Shown here: positions 26,913-36,490 of the stretch, one piece after another
Position numbering within the stretch: the stretch's first letter is position 1
How the letters are laid out: every line of letters starts with the position of its first letter
Source of the DNA: Microbacterium excoecariae
GTDB lineage: Bacteria > Actinomycetota > Actinomycetes > Actinomycetales > Microbacteriaceae
Reading direction: 5' to 3'
NCBI RefSeq assembly: GCF_011326725.1
Contig: NZ_JAANCO010000001.1
Location: 1,584,633 to 1,648,632, forward strand
DNA length: 64,000 bases
Notes under the pieces: model-generated
What the model was told of the DNA's origin: nothing
What the model saw: the letters and a program-made list of their open reading frames with translations, nothing else
The model's database searches: none
Translations under genes and position numbers: made by a program

Positions 26913-27896
26913 TCAGCTCACCCGCACTCGGGGGTCGAGGGCCACGACGGCGACATCCGCGAGGATCGCGCCGACGGCGGTCAGGAAGGCTCCGAACGCG
27001 GCGATCGCGACTGTGCCATGGATGTCGTTGCGCGCCAGCGTCTCGGAGAAGTACTGGCCGAGGCCATTCCAGTCGAAGATCGACTCCGACAGGATCGCGC
27101 CGAGGAACACGTTCGGGATCGTGAAGGCGATCTGGGTCGCGACGGGGATGAGGGAGGTGCGCAGCGCGTGACGGCGCACGGCCGTCTGCTTCGTCAGGCC
27201 CTTGGCGCGCGCCGTGCGCACGTAGTCCGCCTTGATGTTGTCGAGCAGGAGCGAGCGCTGCAGGAAGTGCGTCGTGGCGTATCCGACGAGCGCCATCGCG
27301 ATGGTGGGCAGGATCAGGCGGTGGAGCGTGTCGAGCGTCGCCTCCCACCAGGTGTCGATCCCTACCCCCGTGGGTCCCGTCACGTACAGCACCGTCGTGC
27401 CGAAGAAGTCGTTGAGCGCCACGGCGATGATCACGAAGGCGAGGGCCGCGACGATCGGGGGGATATTCATCGTCACGATGGAGGTGAACTGGCCGATCCG
27501 GTCGGCGGTCTGGTACTGCCGATTGGCGGTGTACACGCCGAGCGCGATGCCGGCCACGGTCGAGATCACCGTCGCGCCGATGACGAACTCCGCGGAGATC
27601 CACATGCGGTACGCCATCTGGGCGTTGACGTCCTGGCCGACCGGGCTGACGCCCCAGTCCCAGCGCAGGACGATGTTCATGAGCCAGCTCCACCAGCGCT
27701 CGATGAGCGGGACGGTTTCGCTGAGCCCGCGTGGCTCGAGCAGAGCCGTCGCTTCGTCGTACGAGACAGGGGGGCGGCGACCGACGTAGTTGCTGCGGGG
27801 GTCCAGGAATCCCCACGACAGGAAGTAGATGAGGTTGGTCGCCACGACGATGATGAGCAGCCACGAGACGAAGCGGCGCGTCAAATATCGGAACAA
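26913..27896 (-). CDS. Peptide ABC transporter permease, DppB/OppB type
   Basis: A 327-residue permease with six predicted helices. It begins FRYLTRRFVSWLLIIVVATN (first helix), has the long extracytoplasmic loop usual for DppB, and a coupling loop with VRTARAKGLTKQTAVRRHALR. It opens the operon. The only plausible start is TTG 27896; no ATG or GTG fits the conserved N-terminus. A possible -10 (TAGAGT, 27938-27943 on the minus strand) and an inverted repeat lie upstream. No regulator is encoded nearby. Confidence 0.92.
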   Translation of the reverse strand: MFRYLTRRFVSWLLIIVVATNLIYFLSWGFLDPRSNYVGRRPPVSYDEATALLEPRGLSETVPLIERWWSWLMNIVLRWDWGVSPVGQDVNAQMAYRMWISAEFVIGATVISTVAGIALGVYTANRQYQTADRIGQFTSIVTMNIPPIVAALAFVIIAVALNDFFGTTVLYVTGPTGVGIDTWWEATLDTLHRLILPTIAMALVGYATTHFLQRSLLLDNIKADYVRTARAKGLTKQTAVRRHALRTSLIPVATQIAFTIPNVFLGAILSESIFDWNGLGQYFSETLARNDIHGTVAIAAFGAFLTAVGAILADVAVVALDPRVRVS

Positions 27897-27957
27897 GATC
27901 TCTGTGGCTTTCTCGGAGGAGCACGGGTTGAGAGGTGACTCTAACCCGGGACGCGCC

Positions 27958-27982
27958 CGACACGACAGGGGATGCCGTGTCG
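27958..27982. promoter_or_regulatory. Inverted repeat upstream of the peptide transporter operon
   Basis: CGACACG (27958-27964) and CGTGTCG (27976-27982) are separated by 11 nt and fall where the -35 of the TAGAGT promoter is expected. A candidate operator; the cognate regulator is unknown. Confidence 0.35.
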
Positions 27983-28281
27983 TCGGAAAGCGTTATCGAT
28001 CTGTGTCTGGGCGAGAGTTTCGCTCGCGGCCAGACGTGCATCCTGTGCAATGTGCTTCGGAGCGCCCTTGCCGCCGACCGCCATCATGCGGGGGAATCCT
28101 GGGCGTTCCGTGCAAGCGGTGAGCAGATTGTGAACGCTTCGCCCGCCCTCCCGGGTGCGCTCGCGATCGCGTGTGCGCGAAGAAACAGCGGATTCGCGCG
28201 ATGTTTCGATCGTGTGAAATCTTCGCCGGGTCGTCCATGAGGTATGCGCCGGCGCGCGTCGTGTCGCGGGCCCGCGCCACG

Positions 28282-28287
28282 TAGACT
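28282..28287 (+). promoter_or_regulatory. -10 element of lepA
   Basis: TAGACT, 9 nt before ATG 28297, so the transcript would begin at or a few bases before the start codon. A GTG at 28288 is in frame but touches the hexamer. Confidence 0.5.
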
Positions 28288-28296
28288 GTGCGGGAT

Positions 28297-30147
28297 ATGT
28301 CGCCCCGTGCCTCCTCGCCGCTCGCGCCCGCAGCCACGCCGCCCGAGCGCCTCCGTAACTTCTGCATCATCGCCCACATCGACCACGGCAAGTCCACCCT
28401 GGCCGACCGCATGCTGCAGCTCACCGGCGTGGTCTCCGACCGCGACATGCGCGCGCAGTACCTCGACCGCATGGACATCGAGCGCGAGCGCGGCATCACG
28501 GTCAAGAGCCAGGCCGTGCGCATCCCGTGGCAGGTGGACGGCGAGACGTACGCGCTGAACATGATCGACACCCCCGGGCACGTGGACTTCTCGTACGAGG
28601 TCTCGCGGTCGCTCGCGGCGTGCGAGGGGGCAATCCTCCTCGTCGACGCGGCGCAGGGCATCGAGGCCCAGACGCTCGCGAACCTTTACCTCGCGCTCGA
28701 GAACGACCTCACGGTCATCCCCGTGCTCAATAAGATCGACCTCCCGGCGGCGGACCCCGAGCGCTTCGCCAAGGAACTCGCGGACCTCATTGGCGGGTCG
28801 CCCGACGATGTGCTGCGGGTCTCGGGCAAGACGGGGCAGGGCGTGGACGAGCTCCTCGACCGCCTCGTCGGCGAGATCCCCGCGCCCGTGGGTGATCCGG
28901 ACGCCGCCGCGCGGGCCATGATCTTCGATTCCGTGTACGACGCCTACCGCGGCGTCGTGACCTACGTCCGCATGATGGACGGCTCGCTCGCCCCGCGCCA
29001 GCGGATCCAGATGATGTCGACGGGCGCGCACCACGAGCTGCTCGAGATCGGGGTGTCGAGCCCCGAACCGACCCCGTCGAAGGGGCTCGGCGTCGGCGAG
29101 GTCGGCTACCTCATCACGGGCGTGAAGGACGTGCGTCAGTCGAAGGTCGGCGACACCGTGACCGACTCGCGCAAGCCCGCGAGCGAGGCGTTGCCCGGCT
29201 ACGTCGACCCGAAGCCGATGGTGTACTCGGGCCTGTACCCGCTCGACGCGAGCGACTACCCAGATCTCCGCGAGGCGCTCGACAAGCTGAAGCTCTCGGA
29301 CGCGGCGCTCGCGTACGAGCCGGAGACATCGGTCGCCCTCGGGTTCGGCTTTCGCTGCGGGTTCCTCGGCCTGCTGCACCTCGAGATCATCACGGAGCGG
29401 CTGAGCCGCGAGTTCGGCCTCGACCTCATCACGACCGCGCCCAGCGTGATCTACGAGGTGCAGGCGGAGACCGGCGAGACGATCACCGTGACGAACCCGA
29501 GCGAGTACCCCGACGGCAAGATCGCCGCCGTCAGCGAGCCGATCGTGACGGCGTCGGTGCTCACCCCGAAGGACTACGTCGGCACGGTGATGGACCTGTG
29601 CCAGAGTCGGCGCGGATCCCTGCAGGGGATGGACTACCTCTCCGAGGAGCGCGTCGAGCTGAAGTACGTCATGCCGCTCGGCGAGATCGTGTTCGACTTC
29701 TTCGATCAGCTGAAGAGCCGCACACAGGGGTACGCGAGTTTCGACTACGAGCCGGCAGGGTCGCAAGAGGCCGACCTCGTGAAAGTCGACATCCTCCTGC
29801 AGGGCGACCGCGTCGACGCCTTCAGCGCGATCGTGCACCGGGACGCCGCATACTCCTACGGCACGACGATGACGGAGCGCCTGCGCAAGCTCATCCCGCG
29901 GCAGCAGTTCGAGGTGCCGATCCAGGCGGCCATCGGCGCGCGCGTGATCGCCCGCGAGAACATCCGCGCGATCCGGAAGGACGTGCTGGCCAAGTGCTAC
30001 GGCGGCGACATTAGCCGCAAGCGCAAGCTCCTCGAGAAGCAGAAGGAGGGCAAGAAGCGCATGAAGATGGTCGGGCGCGTCGAGGTCCCCCAGAACGCGT
30101 TCATCGCGGCGCTGTCGGGCGACGTGGAATCCAAGGGCAAGAGCTAA
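28297..30147 (+). CDS. lepA: Elongation factor 4 (LepA)
   Basis: A 616-residue translational GTPase that back-translocates or remodels ribosomes. G1 is AHIDHGKST (about 26-34), G2 lies in ERGITVKS, G3 is DTPGH and G4 is NKID. The domain V and LepA-specific C-terminal part ([27 protein letters not shown]) are intact. ATG 28297 gives a short 20-residue variable N-terminus. It heads the conserved actinobacterial order lepA - hemW - hrcA - dnaJ. Confidence 0.97.
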   Translation: MSPRASSPLAPAATPPERLRNFCIIAHIDHGKSTLADRMLQLTGVVSDRDMRAQYLDRMDIERERGITVKSQAVRIPWQVDGETYALNMIDTPGHVDFSYEVSRSLAACEGAILLVDAAQGIEAQTLANLYLALENDLTVIPVLNKIDLPAADPERFAKELADLIGGSPDDVLRVSGKTGQGVDELLDRLVGEIPAPVGDPDAAARAMIFDSVYDAYRGVVTYVRMMDGSLAPRQRIQMMSTGAHHELLEIGVSSPEPTPSKGLGVGEVGYLITGVKDVRQSKVGDTVTDSRKPASEALPGYVDPKPMVYSGLYPLDASDYPDLREALDKLKLSDAALAYEPETSVALGFGFRCGFLGLLHLEIITERLSREFGLDLITTAPSVIYEVQAETGETITVTNPSEYPDGKIAAVSEPIVTASVLTPKDYVGTVMDLCQSRRGSLQGMDYLSEERVELKYVMPLGEIVFDFFDQLKSRTQGYASFDYEPAGSQEADLVKVDILLQGDRVDAFSAIVHRDAAYSYGTTMTERLRKLIPRQQFEVPIQAAIGARVIARENIRAIRKDVLAKCYGGDISRKRKLLEKQKEGKKRMKMVGRVEVPQNAFIAALSGDVESKGKS

Positions 30148-30185
30148 CGGCGCTCGCGGGCGACGCGAGCAGTGAGGTGATCAGC

Positions 30186-30827
30186 ATGCGCAGGGCGACC
30201 TTCCGTGATCAGACGGTCGACTACGCGGCGGTCGGCGCCTCCCAGGCGGCCGACCTGCTGCAGTATCCGCCGGAGAACAGCATCCCCGCGGTGCAGCGCT
30301 GGCGGATCGGCAGCGGCGAGGAGCGGTTCCGCTCCGCGTCCGACACGCTGCTGAGCTGGTCCGTGCTCACGGGCGCGGGCCTCGCGGTGACGGACGTGCG
30401 CCCGTCAGCCGGGCCGAGCTACACGGGCGTCAGCTTCGATGGCGAGGGGCACCCGGTCGCGCCGTCGCGCCACGACGAGGACCAGCGCTTCACGCCCGAC
30501 GGCATCGCGTACGTCAGCGCGGGCGCGACCGCCCACGTCCACGGCCGCGCGCGGGGGAAGAAGGCCAACGGCGACTACCGCGTGATCTTTGTCGCGGAGG
30601 AGCCCCGCCGCACGGCCTACGCCCTTGGCACCGTCGACGCGACGATCGTCAGCGGTGAGGTGCTCTTCTCGGTCGATTGGCGCGACGACGACGAGGTGTG
30701 GTTCGAGGTGCGGGCCTTCGACATCCCCGTTGCGTGGTCCTATCGCGCCTGGCGCGGCCGCGTGCGGCGCCGGCGGCGTCTGCTGAACACGGCCTACCTC
30801 CGCGCGATCTCGCCGCTGTTCGCCTGA
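30186..30827 (+). CDS. DUF1990 domain protein
   Basis: A soluble protein of 213 residues matching the DUF1990 family, whose function is not established. Recognisable parts are the N-terminal FRDQTVDYAAVGAS, then RWRIGSGEERFRSASDTLLSW and the central FVAEEPRRTAYALGTVDATIVSGEVLFSVDW. ATG 30186 has GAGGTGA upstream at good spacing; GTG 30177 in the same frame lies inside that site. The stop codon overlaps the ATG of hemW by one base, so the two are translationally coupled. Confidence 0.85.
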   Translation: MRRATFRDQTVDYAAVGASQAADLLQYPPENSIPAVQRWRIGSGEERFRSASDTLLSWSVLTGAGLAVTDVRPSAGPSYTGVSFDGEGHPVAPSRHDEDQRFTPDGIAYVSAGATAHVHGRARGKKANGDYRVIFVAEEPRRTAYALGTVDATIVSGEVLFSVDWRDDDEVWFEVRAFDIPVAWSYRAWRGRVRRRRRLLNTAYLRAISPLFA

Positions 30828-32050
30828 TGGGGGCTGCGCTCCCCCTGGGGGATCCGGCACCCGCGGACGGGCGGATCCCCGACGCGCACCGCCCGGATCC
30901 GGAGACGGATTTCGGCGTCTATCTGCACGTGCCGTTTTGCCGCGTGCGTTGCGGATACTGCGACTTCAATACCTACACGGCGCCGGAGCTGCGCGGCGCG
31001 CGCCAGGACGAGTATGCGGACACGTTGCTGCGCGAGGTTGCGCTGGCCCGCGAGGTGCTCGCGGAGGCCGGCCCGCTTCGGCCGGCCCGCACGGTCTTCT
31101 TCGGGGGCGGAACCCCGACGCTCCTGCCCGCGGGGGACCTCGCGCGGATGCTCGACGGCGTGCGCGACGCGTTCGGGCTCGCGGACGGCGCCGAGGTCAC
31201 GGTCGAGGCCAACCCCGACACGGTGACGGACGACGTCGTGGCGGAGCTCGCCCGTGCGGGCGTCACGCGGATGTCGATCGGCATGCAGTCTTCCGAGCCG
31301 CACGTCCTCGCGGCGCTCGACCGGACGCACGATCGCGAGAACGTCGGCGTGGCGGTGCGGGCGGCGCGCGCGGCGGGTCTCGACGTGAGCCTCGACCTCA
31401 TCTACGGGGCGCCGGGCGAGAGCCTCGCCGACTGGCGGGCGTCGCTCGAGACGGCGATCGCGCACGCCCCGGACCACATCTCCGCGTACGCGCTCATCAT
31501 CGAGGAGGGCACGAAGCTCGCCCGCCAGATCGCCCGTGGCGAGGTCCCCGCGCCCGACGACGATCTCCAGGCCGACATGTACGAGCTCGCCGACGAGCTG
31601 CTCCAGGGCGCGGGCTACGGGTGGTACGAGGTGTCCAACTGGGCGACGGACGCGGCGCATCGCTCGCGCCACAACCTCTCCTACTGGCGCGGCGCCGACT
31701 GGTGGGGCTTCGGGCCCGGGGCGCACAGCCACGTGTCCGGCCTGCGGTGGTGGAACGTCAAGCACCCCGCCGCGTACGCGCAGCGGTTGGCGCTCGGGTC
31801 CTCGCCCGCCGCGGGCCGCGAGACCCCCGACGCCGACCAGCGCGCGCTGGAGCGTGTGCTGCTCGAGACGCGGATCCGCGAGGGCATGCCGGTCGCCGCG
31901 CTCGCGCCGGGCGCCCGGCTGCGGGTGGCATCGCTCGTCGCCGACGGCCTGGTGGACGGCGTCGCCGCGATCGGCGGCCGCGTCGTCCTCACGCGGCGCG
32001 GCCGGCTCCTCGCCGACGCCGTCGTGCGCGCACTCACCGACGACGACTAG
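30827..32050 (+). CDS. hemW: Radical SAM heme chaperone HemW
   Basis: A 407-residue HemN-like radical SAM protein of the HemW branch, which delivers heme rather than oxidising coproporphyrinogen. The iron-sulfur motif is HVPFCRVRCGYCDF, Cys38/42/45. GGGTPTLL and MSIGMQSSEPHVL follow, then a C-terminal HemN region (RHNLSYWRGADWWGFGPGAHS). ATG 30827 overlaps the preceding stop (TGATG). The stop codon TAG (32048-32050) is also the first half of the hrcA -10 hexamer. Confidence 0.93.
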   Translation: MGAALPLGDPAPADGRIPDAHRPDPETDFGVYLHVPFCRVRCGYCDFNTYTAPELRGARQDEYADTLLREVALAREVLAEAGPLRPARTVFFGGGTPTLLPAGDLARMLDGVRDAFGLADGAEVTVEANPDTVTDDVVAELARAGVTRMSIGMQSSEPHVLAALDRTHDRENVGVAVRAARAAGLDVSLDLIYGAPGESLADWRASLETAIAHAPDHISAYALIIEEGTKLARQIARGEVPAPDDDLQADMYELADELLQGAGYGWYEVSNWATDAAHRSRHNLSYWRGADWWGFGPGAHSHVSGLRWWNVKHPAAYAQRLALGSSPAAGRETPDADQRALERVLLETRIREGMPVAALAPGARLRVASLVADGLVDGVAAIGGRVVLTRRGRLLADAVVRALTDDD

Positions 32051-32053
32051 AAT
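32048..32053 (+). promoter_or_regulatory. hrcA -10 element overlapping the hemW stop codon
   Basis: TAGAAT; its first three bases are the hemW stop codon and its last base is the first base of the CIRCE operator. Repressor bound to CIRCE would block this promoter. Confidence 0.6.
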
Positions 32054-32079
32054 TGGCACTCGACGCGAACGAGTGCCAG
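32053..32079. promoter_or_regulatory. CIRCE operator of hrcA-dnaJ
   Basis: TTGGCACTC - 9 nt - GAGTGCCAG, against the consensus TTAGCACTC-N9-GAGTGCTAA: one mismatch in the left arm and two in the right, with the two arms symmetrical except at the ends. It lies 17 nt upstream of the hrcA ATG, which implies autoregulation by HrcA and heat induction. Confidence 0.93.
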
Positions 32080-32096
32080 TGGGAGGAGGGCGCGCC

Positions 32097-33128
32097 ATGG
32101 TGACGGACAGGGGCTTGCAGGTGCTTCGGGCGATCGTCCAGGACTTCGTGGACACCCGCGAGCCGGTCGGCAGCCGGTCCATCGTCGAGCGCCACGCGTT
32201 CGGCGTCTCGGCCGCGACGATCCGCAACGACATGGCCCTCCTCGAGGAGGAGGAACTCATCGCGCAGCCCCACACGTCCTCGGGCCGCGTCCCGACCGAC
32301 AAGGGCTACCGCGCGTTCGTCGACCACCTGTCGGACGTGCGCCCGCTGTCCCCGGCGCAGCGCACGGCGATCTCGACCTTCCTCGCGGATCCGCACGACC
32401 TCGATGACCTCCTCGCGCGGACGGTGCGGCTGCTGACCCAGCTCACGGGCCAGGTCGCGCTCGTGCAGTACCCGTCGTTCGCGCGCGCGACCGTGACGCA
32501 CGTCCAGCTCGTCCTCCTCGACGCGCGCCGCGTGCTCGTCATCATGGTGACCGACACGGGCCGCGTCTCGCAGCGCATCGCCATCCTCCCCGCCCCGGCC
32601 GACGAGGCGGCGGTCGAGGCCGCGTCCGCGCGGCTGAAGCCTCTCCTGATCGGCATGCCGGTCGGCGATGCGGCCGATCGCATCCGCACGGCGCGCGCCG
32701 AGGCGCCCGCCGCCCCGGCCGATCGGACCCTCGCGGCGATCGGCGCCGCCGTGGAGGACGAGCTCGACGAGTTTCGGCAGAACCGGCTCGTCATGGCGGG
32801 CAGCGCCACGCTCGCGCGGCGCGAGGACGACTTCCGCGGCAGCATTCACCCGCTCCTCGAGGCGATCGAGGAGCAGGTGACGCTCCTGCGCCTCATGAGC
32901 GAGATGGCGGCCGACGACAACGGGCTCGCCACGAGCATCGGGCGCGAGAACGCCGCGTTCGGGCTGGGCGAGGCGTCCATCGTCGCGAGCGAGTATGAGG
33001 CGGCGGTCGGATCCGCGCGCATCGGGCTCATGGGCCCGACGCGGATGGATTACCCGCGCAACCTCTCGGCGGCGCGCGCCGTGGCGCGGTACCTCACCCG
33101 CATGCTGGAAGAAGACGACCGCCGCTGA
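32097..33128 (+). CDS. hrcA: Heat-inducible transcription repressor HrcA
   Basis: A 343-residue repressor that binds CIRCE elements and is kept active by GroEL. The N-terminal winged helix spans about residues 1-70, with the recognition segment [39 protein letters not shown] central GAF-like and dimerisation region follows, ending with [41 protein letters not shown] precedes ATG 32097 at 8-nt spacing. It is cotranscribed with dnaJ under its own CIRCE operator. Confidence 0.97.
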   Translation: MVTDRGLQVLRAIVQDFVDTREPVGSRSIVERHAFGVSAATIRNDMALLEEEELIAQPHTSSGRVPTDKGYRAFVDHLSDVRPLSPAQRTAISTFLADPHDLDDLLARTVRLLTQLTGQVALVQYPSFARATVTHVQLVLLDARRVLVIMVTDTGRVSQRIAILPAPADEAAVEAASARLKPLLIGMPVGDAADRIRTARAEAPAAPADRTLAAIGAAVEDELDEFRQNRLVMAGSATLARREDDFRGSIHPLLEAIEEQVTLLRLMSEMAADDNGLATSIGRENAAFGLGEASIVASEYEAAVGSARIGLMGPTRMDYPRNLSAARAVARYLTRMLEEDDRR

Positions 33129-33204
33129 CGACGGCGGGTGTACCCGTCCGGCCCCGGGCCGGAACATCACGATAGGCACGCGGGCATCCCGCGGAAAGGC
33201 GACT

Positions 33205-34314
33205 GTGGCAGACCACTACGACGTGCTGGGCGTCTCGCGCGAGGCGAGCAGCGACGAGATCAAGAAGGCGTACCGCAAGCTGGCGCGCCGGTTGCACCCC
33301 GACGTGAACCCCAGCCCCGAGGCCGCCGAGGAATTCAAGAGCGTGACGCACGCATACGAGGTCCTGAGCGACCCCGAGCAGCGCCGACGCTACGATGCGG
33401 GCGGCGACGAGGCGGGGTTCGGAGGCGCCGGCTTCGGCGGCTTCGGCGACGTCTTCGAGGCGTTCTTCGGCGGCGGCTCCGGCGGGCGCTCCGGGCGCCC
33501 CCGCTCACGGCGCGAACGCGGCCAGGACGCGCTCGTGCGGGTGGACCTGGAGCTCGGCGATGTCGTCTTCGGCACCCATCGCGACGTCGAGATCGACACG
33601 GCCGTCGTCTGCGAGACATGCCAGGGATCGTGTTGCCAGCCGGGCACCCAGCCCGAGCGCTGCGACGTCTGCGGCGGATCCGGGCATGTCCAGCGCCAGG
33701 TGCGGAGCCTGCTCGGCAACGTCGTCACGCAGCAGCCGTGCGGCGCGTGCCAGGGGTACGGCACGACCATCCCGCACCCGTGCCCCGCCTGCCAGGGGCA
33801 GGGGCGCGTCCGCTCCCGTCGCACCGTCGCGCTCGACATCCCGGCGGGCGTGGAGACGGGCCTGCGCCTTCAGCTGCCCGGCTCGGGCGAGGTCGGCCCC
33901 GCGGGCGGCCCGAACGGCGACCTCTACGTCGAGGTGCACGTCGAGCCGCACGTCGTCTTCAGCCGCGAGGGCGACGACCTCCTCGCGACGCTCGAAGTGT
34001 CCATGACGGACGCCATCCTCGGCACGACGACCGCGATCGACGGCCTCGACGGGGCCGTCGACCTCGAGATCCGGGCGGGCGTGCAGTCGGGCGACGTGCT
34101 CCGCATCGACGGGCGCGGCGTGACCGGCCTGCGCACGAAGAAGCGCGGTGACCTGCGCGTCGCGGTGCAGGTCGTCACGCCCACGCGCGTCGACGGCAAA
34201 ACCCGCCAGCTCGTGGAGGAGCTCGCCAAGCGCACGAAGGCGCCGGATCCGCGCCTCGCCGAGCACCAGCAGGGCCTGTTCTCGAAGCTGCGCGACAAGT
34301 TCCGCGGGGCCTGA
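33205..34314 (+). CDS. dnaJ: Chaperone DnaJ (actinobacterial DnaJ2 type)
   Basis: A 369-residue co-chaperone that stimulates DnaK. The J domain has HPD at 31-33. A Gly/Phe-rich linker (about 69-100) precedes the zinc region with four CxxC repeats: [24 protein letters not shown] and CPACQGQG. The first repeat carries Cys instead of the usual Gly at its last position and is followed by another Cys. C-terminal substrate domains are complete. Start GTG 33205 follows GAAAGG. It is linked to hrcA, not to dnaK-grpE, as is typical for the second DnaJ of actinobacteria. Confidence 0.95.
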   Translation: MADHYDVLGVSREASSDEIKKAYRKLARRLHPDVNPSPEAAEEFKSVTHAYEVLSDPEQRRRYDAGGDEAGFGGAGFGGFGDVFEAFFGGGSGGRSGRPRSRRERGQDALVRVDLELGDVVFGTHRDVEIDTAVVCETCQGSCCQPGTQPERCDVCGGSGHVQRQVRSLLGNVVTQQPCGACQGYGTTIPHPCPACQGQGRVRSRRTVALDIPAGVETGLRLQLPGSGEVGPAGGPNGDLYVEVHVEPHVVFSREGDDLLATLEVSMTDAILGTTTAIDGLDGAVDLEIRAGVQSGDVLRIDGRGVTGLRTKKRGDLRVAVQVVTPTRVDGKTRQLVEELAKRTKAPDPRLAEHQQGLFSKLRDKFRGA

Positions 34315-34319
34315 TCGCC

Positions 34320-35051
34320 GTGGCGCTGCACTTCGTGGTTCCCGGCGCCGCGGGCGCGGCGCCGGGTGGGACCCTCGACCTCGAGGGCGCCGAGGCCCAC
34401 CACGCGGCGTCCGTCCGACGCGTACGCCCGGGAGAGCGGGTCACGGTCACCGACGGGCGTGGCGCGTGGGTCGAGGCCGAGGTGCGCACGGCCGCGCGCG
34501 AGCGCGTGGAGCTGGGCGTCCTCGCGCGCGCGGACGTCCCGCGCGACGCGCCCCGCATCGCGCTGGCGCAGGCCCTCGCGAAGGGCGATCGCGACGAGCT
34601 CGCCGTGCAGGCCGCGACCGAGCTCGGTGTCGACGAGATCGTGCCCTGGCAGGCCGCCCGGTCCGTCTCGCGCTGGCAGGGCCCGAAGGCCGAGAAGGGA
34701 CGCGCGCGCTGGGAGACGATCGTCCGCGAGGCCGCGAAGCAGGCGCACCGCGCGTGGATCCCCGAGGTCGCGCCCGTCGCGACCACGGCCGCCCTCGCGG
34801 CGCGGGCGGCATCCGCGCGGATCCTCGTGCTGGATCCGTGGGCGGACGATCGGCTCGCGGTGGCGGACGTCGACGCCGAGCGGGACCTCCTCCTCGTCGT
34901 CGGTCCCGAGGGGGGAATCGCGCCCGAGGAGCTCGAGGCGCTCGGCGCGGCCGGGGCGGAGCGCGTGCGCCTGGGAACCGGCGTCTTGCGAACGTCGACG
35001 GCGGGGCCCGCGGCGATCGCGGTGCTGTCCGCGATCGGCGGCCGGTGGTGA
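34320..35051 (+). CDS. rsmE: 16S rRNA (uracil-1498-N3)-methyltransferase
   Basis: A 243-residue SPOUT-class methyltransferase that modifies U1498 of 16S rRNA. A PUA-like N-terminal domain (to about 70; HHAASVRRVRPGERVTVTDG) precedes the knotted SAM domain with QALAKGDRDELAVQAATELGVDEIVPWQA, LLLVVGPEGGIAPEELEAL and the end LGTGVLRTSTAGPAAIAVL. Start GTG 34320, 5 nt after dnaJ. Confidence 0.95.
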   Translation: MALHFVVPGAAGAAPGGTLDLEGAEAHHAASVRRVRPGERVTVTDGRGAWVEAEVRTAARERVELGVLARADVPRDAPRIALAQALAKGDRDELAVQAATELGVDEIVPWQAARSVSRWQGPKAEKGRARWETIVREAAKQAHRAWIPEVAPVATTAALAARAASARILVLDPWADDRLAVADVDAERDLLLVVGPEGGIAPEELEALGAAGAERVRLGTGVLRTSTAGPAAIAVLSAIGGRW

Positions 35052-35067
35052 CGGGCGCCGGGAAACG

Positions 35068-35073
35068 TAGACT
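35068..35073 (+). promoter_or_regulatory. -10 element of the HIT gene (leaderless)
   Basis: TAGACT, 6 nt before ATG 35080, in the 28-nt gap after rsmE. It implies a promoter inside the otherwise tightly packed cluster. Confidence 0.5.
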
Positions 35074-35079
35074 GGGGCC

Positions 35080-35427
35080 ATGAGCGAGCCGAGCGTCTTC
35101 ACGCGCATCCTGAGCGGCGAGATCCCGGGCGACATCGTCGCCGAGACGGACCGCGTCTTTGCCCTGACGGACATTCACCCGCAGGCGCCGCTGCACGTCC
35201 TCGTGATCCCCAAGACCGAGGAATTCCGCGACGTCACGGAGCTGGCCGCGGGGGATCCGACGCTCCTCGCGGAGATGGTCGGCCTCGCGCGCGAGGTCGC
35301 GACGCGCCACGCCGACGGCGAGTTCCGCCTGCTGTTCAACACGGGGCCCGGCGCGGGGCAGACCGTGTTCCACGTTCACGCACACGTCCTCGCGGGCGAC
35401 CTGGGAGAGAAGAGCCTCGTTGGCTGA
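35080..35427 (+). CDS. HIT family nucleotide-binding protein
   Basis: A 115-residue histidine-triad protein of the HinT branch, which hydrolyses adenosine phosphoramidates or similar nucleotide conjugates. It begins with FTRILSGEIPGDIVAETD, and the triad is HVHAHV near residues 98-103. The length is typical. The end overlaps phoH by 8 nt. Confidence 0.94.
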   Translation: MSEPSVFTRILSGEIPGDIVAETDRVFALTDIHPQAPLHVLVIPKTEEFRDVTELAAGDPTLLAEMVGLAREVATRHADGEFRLLFNTGPGAGQTVFHVHAHVLAGDLGEKSLVG

Positions 35428-36490
35428 CGATTCCGACCACACGACCTGGACCATCCACGCCGACGGCGTCGCCATGGTGCGCCTGCTCGGCCCGCAGGAT
35501 CGCCTCCTGCGAATGGTCGAGCGCCAGCACCCGGACGTCGACGTCCTGGTGCGCGGCAACGAGATCACGCTGACGGGGCCCGAGGACCGCGTGAGCGCGG
35601 CGCGCGGCCTCGTCGAGGAGCTCCTGGAGATGACGCGGAACGGGCACGACCTCGCGCCGGACGACGTCGCGACCTCGTCGCGCGCGCTCGCGGCGGGCGG
35701 GGAAAAGCCGAGCGATATCTTCGGCGAACCGATCGTCGCGTCCCGCGGCAAGGTGATCCGCCCGAAGACCGTGGGGCAGCGAGACTACGTCGACGCGATC
35801 GACCTCAACACGATCGTGTTCGGGATTGGGCCCGCCGGAACGGGCAAGACCTACCTCGCCATGGCGAAGGCCGTCCAGGCCCTCCAGCGGCGCGAGGTGA
35901 GCCGCATCATCCTCACGCGCCCCGCGGTCGAGGCGGGGGAGCGACTCGGATTCCTGCCCGGGTCGCTCACCGACAAGATCGACCCGTACCTGCGGCCGCT
36001 GTACGACGCGCTCAACGAGATGATGGATCCCGAGCTCGTCCCGAAGCTGATGGCCGCCGGCACGATCGAGGTCGCGCCGCTCGCGTACATGCGCGGCCGC
36101 ACGCTGAACGACTCCTTCGTCGTGCTCGACGAGGCGCAGAACACCACGCCCGAGCAGATGAAGATGTTCCTTACGCGCCTCGGCTTCGGCACGAAGATGG
36201 TCGTCACGGGCGACGCGACGCAGGTCGACCTGCCCGTCGGGACGAGCGGCCTGCGCGTGGTGCGCCGGATCCTCGGCGAGGTGGAGGACATCCACTTCGC
36301 CGAGCTCACGAGCAGCGACGTCGTGCGCCACGCCCTCGTCGGGCGGATCGTGGATGCCTACGGCGCGTACGACGAGCGGCGCCAGGCGCGCCGAGTCGAG
36401 CTGGACGAGGCGCGGGAGTTCGCGAACCGCGCCGACAAGAGGCGCGGCATGCCGCCGCGCGACCGTCTCCCGAAGCGAGGACGCGCGTGA
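35420..36490 (+). CDS. PhoH family ATPase (PhoH-like, next to YbeY)
   Basis: A 356-residue PhoH-like protein. An N-terminal KH-like segment (about 25-75) precedes the ATPase core with Walker A GPAGTGKT near residue 138 and Walker B VVLDEAQN, plus GDATQVDLP. PhoH-like proteins next to ybeY are implicated in RNA handling or ribosome maturation. The likely start is TTG 35420, because MADDSD fits the family N-terminus and GGAGAGAAG lies just upstream; it overlaps the HIT gene by 8 nt. It overlaps ybeY by 4 nt. Confidence 0.94.
   Translation: MADDSDHTTWTIHADGVAMVRLLGPQDRLLRMVERQHPDVDVLVRGNEITLTGPEDRVSAARGLVEELLEMTRNGHDLAPDDVATSSRALAAGGEKPSDIFGEPIVASRGKVIRPKTVGQRDYVDAIDLNTIVFGIGPAGTGKTYLAMAKAVQALQRREVSRIILTRPAVEAGERLGFLPGSLTDKIDPYLRPLYDALNEMMDPELVPKLMAAGTIEVAPLAYMRGRTLNDSFVVLDEAQNTTPEQMKMFLTRLGFGTKMVVTGDATQVDLPVGTSGLRVVRRILGEVEDIHFAELTSSDVVRHALVGRIVDAYGAYDERRQARRVELDEAREFANRADKRRGMPPRDRLPKRGRA

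Larger units (their letters stand above)
27897..28296. other. 400-bp divergent intergenic region between the permease and lepA
   Basis: No convincing coding sequence. On the left it holds the candidate permease-operon promoter (TAGAGT on the minus strand, 27938-27943) and an inverted repeat at 27958-27982. On the right it holds the lepA -10. The middle (about 27990-28270) is less GC-rich than its surroundings and contains only short, unsupported frames. Confidence 0.6.

Noticed and set aside
28000..28280. Small coding frames in the permease-lepA intergenic region
   Set aside because: No ribosome site or leaderless -10 at suitable spacing, no recognisable protein pattern and no third-position GC bias that stands out.
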